From Streptomyces yatensis (GTDB lineage: Bacteria > Actinomycetota > Actinomycetes > Streptomycetales > Streptomycetaceae), in the NCBI RefSeq assembly GCF_018069625.1, contig NZ_CP072941.1, positions 9,300,001 to 9,364,000 on the forward strand: a stretch of DNA of 64,000 bases, in the 5' to 3' direction. The notes under the pieces were generated by a model. It saw nothing but the letters and a program-made list of their open reading frames with translations. It had not been told where the DNA came from and did no database searches. This document shows positions 13,001 through 21,200 of this stretch, piece by piece. Made by a program: the position numbers and the translations under genes. Positions within the stretch are counted from its first letter, which is position 1. Each line of letters begins with the position of its first letter.

Positions 13001-16000
13001 GCAGCTGTCGAGGATCTCCCGGTCCGTGGGAACGAGCATCAGCAACAAACAAGGACTGGACCTGTTCGACGCGGCGCTCGCCGCCGATGAGGCGATGGTC
13101 CTGGCCACGCCCCTGAACATGCCGGCGCTACGGGAACAGGCTGCCGCGGGCACATTGCCGTCGATCCTGAGCGGTCTGGTCACCGCCCCCGTCCGTAGGG
13201 CAGTCGGGACCGGAGGTACCCCTGCCGGACTGCGACACGAACTCGCCGGGGCAACAGAGACCGAAAGGGAACACCGGGTCGTGGGCCTGGTGCAGGAACA
13301 CGTGGCCGGCGTCCTCGGCCACGTCTCCGCGGAGTCCATCGACAGCGCGCGGACCTTCCAGGAGATCGGCTTCGACTCGCTGACCGCGGTGGAACTGCGC
13401 AACCGGATCAGCGCGGCCACCGGCGTACGGCTGCCCGCCACCGCCGTCTTCGATCACCCCACCCCGCAGCTGCTGGCCGAGCGTGTGCTGGCCGAGATAT
13501 GGGGCTCCCTGCCCGCCGCCGACCCGACCGCGCCGCTGCCGGCCGTCGACGACGATCCAATTGTGATCGTGGGCATGAGCTGCCGCTTTCCCGGGGGTGT
13601 CGAGTCCCCCGAGGATTTGTGGCGCCTGGTCGACTCGGCCACCGACGCGGTCTCCGCGCTGCCCACGGACCGGGGTTGGGATCTGGCGACCTTGGCCGGG
13701 GCCAAGGACGGCGCCGGGGCCTCGTACGCCCGAGACGGCGGATTCCTCTATGACGCCGCTGATTTCGACGCCGGGTTCTTCGGGATCTCGCCGCGTGAGG
13801 CGCTGGCGATGGATCCGCAGCAGCGGCTGCTGCTGGAGGCGGCCTGGGAGGTGTTCGAGCGGGCCGGAATCGCCCCGGACACGCTCAAAGGCAGCCGGAC
13901 GGGGGTCTTCACGGGTGTGATGTACCACGACTACGGCTCGTGGCTCGCCGATGTCCCGGAGAGCATCGAGGGCTATCGGAGCACGGGCATCGCGGGCAGC
14001 GTGGCATCCGGGCGGCTGGCCTATACGTTCGGTCTGGAGGGGCCTGCTCTGACGGTGGACACGGCGTGTTCGTCGTCGCTGGTGGCGCTGCATCTGGCGA
14101 GCGAATCGCTACGGCGCGGGGAGTGCTCGCTGGCGCTCGCGGGCGGAGTCACCGTGCTGGCGACGCCGCAGGTCTTTGTGGAGTTCACGCGCCAGGGCGG
14201 GCTGGCTGCCGATGGCCGGTGCAAGTCCTTTGCCGCTGGTGCGGATGGGACGGGTTGGTCGGAGGGTGTGGGGCTGCTGTTGGTGGAGCGGCTGTCTGAT
14301 GCTGAGCGGAACGGCCATCGGGTGTTGGCGGTGGTGCGGGGTTCGGCGGTGAATCAGGACGGTGCGTCGAATGGGTTGACGGCGCCGAATGGTCCGTCGC
14401 AGCAGCGGGTGATCCGGCAGGCGCTGGCGAATGCCCGTTTGTCCGCGGTGGATGTGGATGCGGTAGAGGCGCACGGTACGGGTACGACGCTGGGTGATCC
14501 GATCGAGGCGCAGGCCCTGTTGGCCACCTATGGTCAGGATCGTGATCCGGAGCGGCCGCTGTGGTTGGGGTCGTTGAAGTCGAACATTGGTCATACGCAG
14601 GCGGCGGCGGGGGTTGCCGGTGTGATCAAGATGGTGATGGCGATGCGCCACGGTGTGCTGCCGCAGAGCCTGCACATCGACGAGCCGACACCGCACGTGG
14701 ACTGGTCCGCTGGCGCGGTGGCACTCCTGGGCGAGCAGATGGCGTGGCCGGAGGCCGGGCGGCCCCGCCGCGCCGGAGTCTCATCGTTCGGGGCGAGCGG
14801 TACCAACGCCCATGTGATTCTGGAGCAGGCCCCCGACAGGACGGACGAAGCTGAGCCCGGGCCGGAGCGATTGGAACTCCCGGCGATTCCCTGGGCGTTC
14901 TCGGCTCGGGACGAGGCGAGTTTGCAAGCGCAGGCCGCACGGCTACGGGCCTTCGCGGAGCGGAATCCGGATCTGGATTCCGCTGATGTGGGGTGGTCGT
15001 TGGTGGCTGCGCGTTCTGCGTTGTCGCATCGTGCGGTGGTGGTGGGTGCGGATCGCGCGGGGTTGCTGGGGGCTTTGGAGGGGCCGGTGGTTGTGGGCGG
15101 CCCAGTCGGAGGTGGGTTGGGTGTGGTGTGTGCGGGTCAGGGGTCGCAGCGGTTGGGGATGGGGCGTGGGTTGTATGAGGCGTATCCGGTGTTCGCGGAG
15201 GCGTGGGATGAGGTGTGTGGGGAGCTGGACCGGCTTTTGGGCCGGCCTTTGGGTGAGGTGGTGTGGGGTGATGACGAGGAGTTGATCCGCGAGACGGCGT
15301 ATGCGCAGGCGGGTTTGTTTGCGCTTGAGGTGTCGTTGTATCGGCTGATGATCTCCTGGGGTGTGAAGCCGGATTATTTGCTGGGTCATTCCGTTGGTGA
15401 GGTGGCTGCGGCGTATGTGGCGGGTGTGTGGTCGTTGGAGGATGCGGCGCGGGTGGTGGCTGCTCGGGGTCGTTTGATGCAGGCGTTGCCCGAGGGCGGC
15501 TCGATGGTCTCTCTCCAGGCCGCGGAGTCCGAGGTCCTTCCGCAGCTGGCCGGTTACGAGGGCCGGGTGAGCGTGGCGGCGGTCAACGGCCCGGCGGCGA
15601 CCGTCATCTCCGGTGATGAGGCGGCGGTTCGTGCCGTCGAGGAGGTGTTCACCGGGCGGGGAGTGCGGACGCGGTGGTTGCGGGTGAGCCATGCGTTTCA
15701 TTCGTCGCGTATGGACGGGATGCTGGCGGAGTTCGGCGAGGTGCTGCGGGGGTGGAGTTCCGGGCCCCGAACGTGCCGGTGGTGTCGAACGTATCCGGTG
15801 TGGTGGCGGGCGAGGAGCTGTGCTCGCCGGAGTACTGGGTGCGCCACGTTCGGGAGACCGTCCGGTTCGCCGACGGGCTCGAGACACTCCGTGGCCTGGG
15901 CGTCAGTACCTTCCTGGAGCTGGGCCCCGACGGCACGCTGTCAGCTCTGGCCGATGGCGACGGACTGCCCGTACTCCGCCCGGATCGCCCGGAGCCCCTT

Positions 16001-18121
16001 ACCGTCATGGCCGCTCTGGGCGGGCTGTACGTCCGGGGTGTGGAGGTGGATTGGCGGGCGGTGTTCCCGGGTGCTCGGCAGGTGGATCTGCCGACGTATG
16101 CGTTCCAGCGTGAGCGGTTCTGGCTGGAGCCGTCCTCGGCCCAGCCCGCGACCAGCGCCGTTGACGCGGCCTTCTGGGACGCGGTGGAGCGTGGTGATCT
16201 CGGTTCGTTCGGCATCGACGCTGGGCAGCCGCTGAGCGCGGCTCTGCCCGCTCTGGCGGCGTGGCGAAGGGTGCGTCAGGAGCAATCTGTCATCGACGGC
16301 TGGCGCTATCGGCTCGGGTGGGCGCCGATTCCGGGCGTCTCCGAGGAGTCCGTCCTCACCGGCACATGGCTGCTGGTGGTCGAGCCCGGCGGCGGCGCCG
16401 ATGACCTGATGGGTGCGATGCGCGCGGCAGGGGCCGAGGTGCGGATGGTGACGGTGGCGGAGGTCGCGGAGCTCGCAGACATCACGGCGCCGGAGACCGT
16501 CCCTGCCGTGGCGGGTGTGGTGTCGCTGCTGCCCGTCGAGGAGACCGTCCTCTTGTTGCAGACGCTTCAAACGACCGCGCCGCTGTGGTGTGTTACTCGG
16601 GGGGCGGTCTCGGTGGTCGACGGGGATGTGGTGGATCCGGATCAGGCGGGGCTGTGGGGGCTTGGCCGGGTGATCGGTTTGGAGTATCCGGATCGCTGGG
16701 GTGGGTTGATCGATCTGCCGCCGGTTGTGGATGAGGGTGTCGGGGCCTGGCTGTGTCGGGTTCTGAGCGGCGGGACGGGAGAGGACCAGGTGGCGGTCCG
16801 TGCCGCTGGAGCGTGGGGTGCCCGGCTGACCCGGGTGGCACCGGTGGCGGACACGTCCGCCGAGTGGCGTGGTCGTGGGGCTGCTTTGGTCACCGGGGGT
16901 ACGGGCGCGCTGGGCGGCCATGTGGCGCGTTGGCTGGCCGGGGCCGGCGTGGAGCGGATTGTGTTGGCGAGTCGTCGGGGGGCCGAGGCACCCGGCGTCG
17001 CGGAGTTGGTGGCGGGGCTGGAGGCGTCGGGTGCGGTGGTGTCGGTGGTGGGGTGTGACGTGGCTGATCGGGGAGAGGTGGCGGCGTTGGTAGCCGGGAT
17101 CGCGGATTTGCGTGTGGTGGTTCATGCGGCGGGTGTGCTGGATGACGGTGTGTTGGAGTCGCTGACCCCGGAGCGGATCCGGGAGGTGATGCGGGTCAAG
17201 GTCGCGGGGGCGCGACACCTGGATGAGTTGACGCGAGGTCGGGACCTGGATGCCTTTGTGTTGTTCTCGTCGGCTGCGGGGACGCTGGGCAACGCGGGCC
17301 AGGGGAGCTATGCGGCGGCCAACGCCGTTCTGGACGGACTGGCCCAGCGGCGCCGGGCCGAGGGGCTGGTGGCCACATCCGTGGCCTGGGGAGCATGGGC
17401 CGACAGCGGCATGGGGGCGGCTCAGCGACAGCTCCCCGGCATGCCCCCGGATCTGGCGCTCGCCGCGCTTCAGCAGTCACTGGTCGCGGACGAGACCACG
17501 ATGATGATCGCGGACGTGGAGTGGTCGAGCTTTGGCTCCCGGTTCACCGCCGTACGACCGAGCCCGCTGCTGAGCGAACTACTCACGATCGCCACCCCTC
17601 CCATGGAACCGGTCGAGGAATTCGCCACCCGGCTGCGCGGCATGTCGCCGATCGAGCGCGAACGAGCGGTGCTGGAACTGGTCCGTACCCACGTCGCGGC
17701 CGTGCTGGGGCATGCGAAGCCCGCCTCAGTCGACCCCTCGAAGACCTTCCAGGAGGTCGGCTTCGACTCGCTCACCGCGGTGGAGCTGCGGAACCGGCTG
17801 GCCACCGCCACCGGCGTACCGTTCCCGGCGTCGGTCATCTTCGACTATCCGACCACCGCGGCGCTGGCCGACCACGTCCGGGCCCAACTCCTCCAGGGCG
17901 GGACCGAGGACGATACGACGTCCGTGCTCGACGAGCTGAACCGGCTCGAAGCGGTGTTGTCCGACCTGTCCCCGAGCGACGTGGCCGGTGCCGAGGTCGC
18001 CGCGAAGATCAAGAGCCTGCTGTCCCACTGGGGCGCGGCCACCGACCGTGACATTGAACTGGATTCCGCGACGGACGAGGAGATGTTCGACCTCCTCGGC
18101 AAGGAATTCGGTATCTCGTGA
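1038..18121 (+). CDS. merA: Type I modular PKS subunit 1: loading module + extension modules 1-3 (frame broken at 15748-15752)
   Basis: Starts the polyketide chain and extends it three times. Once one missing base is restored the protein is ~5694 residues. Order: KSQ (about 32-445), AT(malonyl), ACP; M1 KS-AT(mm)-KR-ACP (1039-2475); M2 KS-AT(mm)-DH-KR-ACP (2502-4155); M3 KS-AT(mal)-KR-ACP (4173-5618); then a ~75-residue helical docking tail. The reading frame is codons 1038 to ~15750, then shifts by -1 and continues to TGA 18119-18121. The upstream frame alone would run on to a false stop at 16233-16235. Start: GTG 1038 overlaps the NRPS stop; ATG 1116, preceded by GAGGA at 1106-1110, is an in-frame alternative just before the KS. 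The acetate-generating loading module, instead of a CoA-ligase loader, separates this from rapamycin and FK506 synthases and fits meridamycin. The symbol is inferred from architecture. Confidence 0.9.
1106..1118 (+). promoter_or_regulatory. Ribosome binding site for the alternative PKS start
   Basis: GAGGA at 1106-1110 stands 5 bases before ATG 1116-1118, which is in frame with the PKS and lies only 4 codons before the KS domain. The competing start is GTG 1038, with GAGGG at 1024-1028 nine bases upstream and a 4-base overlap with the NRPS stop. The 26 residues between the two starts are acidic and low in conserved features, so the sequence alone does not decide. Confidence 0.5.
1131..4090 (+). 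other. Loading module: KSQ-AT(malonyl)-ACP
   Basis: KS 1131-2370 has Gln (codon 1608-1610, context AAQASS) where extender KS domains have the catalytic Cys, the hallmark of a KSQ decarboxylase. The two active-site His motifs (HGTGT and NIGH) are kept. AT 2700-3600 has the catalytic Ser in GHSLGE (2967-2984) and HAFH at 3288-3299, which marks malonyl-CoA specificity. ACP 3870-4090 has GFDS with the phosphopantetheine Ser at 3972-3974. The expected starter is acetyl, made by decarboxylating malonyl-ACP. The AT-ACP linker carries a short tandem repeat (3795-3830). Confidence 0.9.
3795..3830 (+). repeat. 18-base tandem repeat, two copies
   Basis: Two exact 18-base copies (3795-3812 and 3813-3830) encode SAPAVV twice in the flexible linker between the loading AT and ACP. 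A flexible spacer is the likely role; length variation here should be tolerated. Confidence 0.85.
4152..8460 (+). other. Module 1: KS-AT(methylmalonyl)-KR(A1-type)-ACP
   Basis: KS 4152-5430, catalytic Cys 4659-4661 (TACSSS). AT 5736-6560 with GHSQGE (Ser 6003-6005) and YASH 6276-6287, so methylmalonyl. KR 6765-8140: NADPH site TGGTGALG near 7430 and catalytic Tyr 7851-7853. It lacks the LDD motif (the site reads AGTVRF) and has Trp eight residues before the Tyr with Gln, not His, before the Tyr, which predicts an A1-type ketoreductase (L-OH, no methyl epimerisation). ACP 8220-8460, Ser 8340-8342. There is no DH, so a hydroxyl stays on the starter carbon. Confidence 0.88.
11260..11602 (+). repeat. 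Inter-module repeat A, copy 1 (DH of module 2)
   Basis: Matches 21081-21423 in the DH of module 4 with only a few mismatches by eye. Followed by ~370 bases of clearly diverged DH sequence before identity resumes. Confidence 0.85.
11970..12973 (+). repeat. Inter-module repeat B, copy 1 (KR of module 2)
   Basis: About 1 kb spanning almost the whole KR, matching 21791-22793 with about six differences by eye. The strand is very rich in G and T and poor in C. Confidence 0.88.
15481..15996 (+). repeat. Inter-module repeat C, copy 1 (AT of module 3)
   Basis: Matches 59289-59805 in the AT of module 12; by eye the only differences are the missing G at 15748-15752 and one C/T change. Confidence 0.88.
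15748..15752 (+). other. Single-base deletion (frameshift) in AT of module 3
   Basis: Five G where the near-identical sequences in modules 8, 9, 11 and 12 have six. Adding one G continues the AT exactly (VLRG then VEFRAP). As given, the first frame would stop at 16233-16235 and the rest of AT3, KR3, ACP3 and the docking tail would be untranslated. Confidence 0.95.
17900..18118 (+). other. C-terminal docking domain of PKS subunit 1
   Basis: About 73 residues after the last ACP, acidic and helix-prone, containing LDELNRLEAVL and ending in the DEEMFDLLGKEFG-type segment seen at the ends of many actinomycete PKS subunits. It should pair with the coiled coil that opens subunit 2. Confidence 0.8.
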
Positions 18122-18164
18122 ACCTGCCGTCGAGTTCGACTCCGAGTGAGTCCAGCACCGCGTT

Positions 18165-18181
18165 GAGAGGGTCGTCCTGTG
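18165..18181 (+). promoter_or_regulatory. Ribosome binding site and GTG start of PKS subunit 2
   Basis: GAGAGG at 18165-18170 lies 8 bases before GTG 18179-18181. The 57-base gap 18122-18178 contains nothing else I can recognise: no clear terminator and no obvious promoter, so subunit 2 is probably transcribed with subunit 1. Confidence 0.7.
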
Positions 18182-18283
18182 GAGAATGAAGAGAAACTTC
18201 GTCATTACCTCAAAGAGGTCACGAAGGATCTGCGGCAGACCCGCCAGCGCCTGCAGGACATCGAGGCAAAGGGCCACGAGCCC
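18179..18283 (+). other. N-terminal docking coiled coil of PKS subunit 2
   Basis: About 35 charged residues with the [14 protein letters not shown] heptad pattern standard for actinomycete PKS subunits that receive a chain from another polypeptide. Absence of such a helix on subunit 1 agrees with that subunit being first. Confidence 0.9.
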
Positions 18284-21200
18284 ATCGCGATCATCGGCAT
18301 GAGCTGCCGTTTCCCCGGCGGCATCGCAACGCCGGAAGCGTTGTGGGACCTGGTGCGCGACGGTGGCGACGCGGTGTCGGAATTCCCCGACGACCGTGGC
18401 TGGGACACAGAAGGCCTCTACGACCCCGAGGGCGGGGCCGGGAAGTCGGTCACCCGCTACGGCGGATTCCTGCACGGCATCGCCGATTTCGATGCGGGGC
18501 TTTTCGGGATATCCCCCCGGGAGGCCATCGCGATGGACCCGCAGCAGCGGCTGATGCTGGAGACCGCCTGGGAGGCGTTCGAGCGGGCCGGCGTCAACCG
18601 GGACGCCGTGCGGGGCAGCCTGACCGGGGTGTTCATCGGCACCAACGGTCAGGACTACGCGACGCTGCTCAGCGCGGCGCGGGACGATGTGCAAGGCCAC
18701 CTCGGCACGGGCAGCGCGGCCAGCGTCCTCTCGGGACGGGTGGCCTACGCCTTCGGCCTCGAAGGGCCGACGGTCACCGTGGACACCGCGTGCTCGTCCT
18801 CGCTGATCGCCCTGCATCTGGCCGTCCGGGCGCTGCGCAACGGGGAGTGCGAGCTGGCGCTGGCGGGCGGCGTCACGGTGATGACGACGACGAACACCTT
18901 CGTCGAGCTGTCCAAGCAGGGCGGACTGGCACCGGACGGCCGGTCCAAGGCGTTCGCGGCGGGAGCGGACGGCACCGGCTGGGGTGAGGGCGCCGGGATG
19001 CTGCTGGTGGAGCGGCTGTCCGACGCCGAACGACACGGCCACCGGGTGCTGGCGGTGGTGCGTGGCACCGCCGCCAACCAGGACGGCGCGTCGAACGGGC
19101 TGACGGCGCCCAACGGGCCCTCGCAGCGTCGGGTCATCCGCGCGGCACTGTCCGACGCCCGGCTGTCCACGGGCGACGTCGACGTGGTGGAGGCGCACGG
19201 CACCGGCACCAGGCTCGGGGACCCGATCGAGGCACAGGCCCTGCTGGACACCTACGGTCAGGAGCGGGACCGGCCGTTGTGGCTCGGATCGGTCAAGTCG
19301 AACCTGGGCCACACCCAGGCCGCCGCGGGTGTCGCCGGGGTCATCAAGATGGTGCTCGCCATGCGGCACGGTGTGCTGCCGCGCACCCTGCACGTGGACG
19401 AGCCGACCCCGCATGTGGACTGGTCCGCAGGAGCGGTGCGAGTGCTCACGGAGCGGACTCCCTGGCCGGAGAGCGACCGGCCGCGCAGGGCGGGTGTGTC
19501 CGCCTTCGGCGTGAGCGGCACCAACGCGCACGCCATCCTGGAGCAGGCGCCGGAGGCCGAGCACACCGATCCGCCCCGTACCGATCAGCCCCGCACCGAA
19601 CCGGTGGCGGTGCCCTGGGTGCTCTCGGGCCAGGGCGAGGCCGGTCTGCGCGCGTTGGCGGCCCGGCTCGCCACCGTGGCCACCGCAGCGGACCCCGGCG
19701 ACCTCGGGTGGACCCTCGCCACCACCCGCTCGGCGCTGTCACACCGCGCGGTGGTGATCGGATCCACCCCGGGGGAACTGCTGACCGGCCTTGCCGCGGT
19801 GGCCACCGGAGAGCCGGCCCCGAACGTGGTGGAGGGAGTGGCCGGTCCCGACACCGGCGTGGTGTTCGTCTTTCCGGGACAGGGCTCGCAGTGGGCCGGA
19901 ATGGCCGTGGAACTGCTGGACACCTCCCCGGCCTTCGCCCGCCGGTTCGCCCAGTGCGCCCGTGCACTGGAGACGCATCTCGACTGGTCCATCGAGGACG
20001 TGGTGCGATCCGCGCCCGGTGCGCCCTCGCTCGACCTCATCGAGGTCGTCCAGCCGGTGCTGTTCACCGCGATGGTGTCCCTCGCCGAGCTGTGGGCTTC
20101 TTACGGGATCACTCCCTCCGCCGTGGTCGGCCACTCCCAGGGCGAGATCGCGGCCGCCTGTGTGGCCGGGGCGCTGTCGCTGGAGGACGCGGCCAAGGTC
20201 GTGGTGTTGCGCAGCCGCCTGTTCGCCGAAACGCTGGTGGGCAACGGCGCGATCGCCTCGGTCGCCCTGCCCGCGGAGCAAGTGGCCGCCCGGATCGAAC
20301 CGTGGGGCGAACGCCTCGCGGTGGCCGGGGTGAACGGGCCCGCGGCGGCCACGGTGGCCGGCGACCCGCACAGTCTCCAGGAGTTCGTGGCCGCATGCGA
20401 GGCGGACGGCGTACGTGCCCGCGTCGTGCCCGCCACCGTGGCGTCCCACGGCCCTCAGGTGGAACCGCTGCGCGAACGGTTGCTCACCCTGCTGGCCGAC
20501 GTGGCGCCCCGCCAGTCCACCGTTCCGTTCTACTCCACGGTCACCGGCGGACTCCTGGACACCACCGAACTCGACGCGGACTACTGGTTCTGGAACGCCC
20601 GCAAGCCCATCGACTTCCTGGGCGCGCTGCAGGCCCTGTTCTCCGACGGCCACCGCGTCTTCGTGGAATCGAGCACCCACCCCGCCCTGACCATGGGCAT
20701 CCAGGCCACGGCGGACGCCTCCGGCGAGACCGTGGTGGTCACCGGCTCGCTCCGCCGTGGCCAGGGCGGGCTCGCCCAGTTCTACTCGGCCATGGCGCGG
20801 CTGCAGGTGCACGGCGTACGGGTCGACTGGGCCGCGGCCTTCGGTGAGGCGCGACGGGTGGAACTGCCGACCTACCCGTTCCAGCGGGAGCGTTACTGGC
20901 TGACGCCCCGGCCCGGCCACGGTGACGCCTCCGCGCTGGGACTGGGGGCGCTCGACCACCCCCTTCTCGGGGCCACGGTCGCGCTGCCCGAGTCCGGCGG
21001 CCGCCTGCTCACCGGTCGGCTGTCCCTGGCCACCCACTCCTGGCTGGCTGATCATGCCCTCTCCGGTGTGGTGTTGCTGCCGGGGACGGGGTTTGTGGAG
21101 TTGGTGTTGCAGGCGGGGTTGCGGTTGGGGTGTGGGGTGGTTGAGGAGTTGACGTTGGAGGGGCCGTTGGTGCTTCCGGGGCGGGGTGAGGTGGAGGTTC

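Larger units (their letters stand above)
8541..13500 (+). other. Module 2: KS-AT(methylmalonyl)-DH-KR(B-type)-ACP
   Basis: KS 8541-9810, Cys 9039-9041. AT 10086-10910, GHSQGE with Ser 10353-10355, YASH 10626-10637 (methylmalonyl). DH 11127-11940 keeps HxxxGxxxxP (His 11232-11234) and the catalytic Asp of LLDAGLH (11712-11714), so it should be active. KR 11970-13190 with catalytic Tyr 12873-12875 and a VDD motif (B-type, which favours a trans olefin after dehydration). ACP 13260-13500, Ser 13377-13379. Predicted product: a methyl-substituted double bond. Much of the DH and nearly all of the KR are duplicated in module 4. Confidence 0.88.
13554..17890 (+). other. Module 3: KS-AT(malonyl)-KR(B-type)-ACP, AT interrupted by frameshift
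   Basis: KS 13554-14835, Cys 14067-14069. AT 15115-15980 with GHSVGE (Ser 15390-15392) and HAFH 15690-15701 (malonyl); the frame breaks at 15748-15752, after the HAFH motif. KR 16305-17590 (now read in frame 2): TGGTGALG near 16890, LDD motif, catalytic Tyr 17309-17311, so B-type. ACP 17650-17890 with GFDS Ser 17768-17770. No DH, so a hydroxyl is expected. Confidence 0.85.

Noticed and set aside
8778..13052. Very long open frame on the minus strand (over 1400 codons), and similar ones at 49649-54103 and 54116-57568
   Set aside because: These are shadows of high-GC PKS genes: their proteins are Arg/His/Pro-rich, show no domain, and sit exactly opposite conserved KS, AT and KR codons.
18122..18178. 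Terminator or separate promoter between PKS subunits 1 and 2
   Set aside because: Only 57 bases, with no convincing inverted repeat followed by T-rich sequence and no recognisable -10/-35 pair; only a ribosome site is supported.
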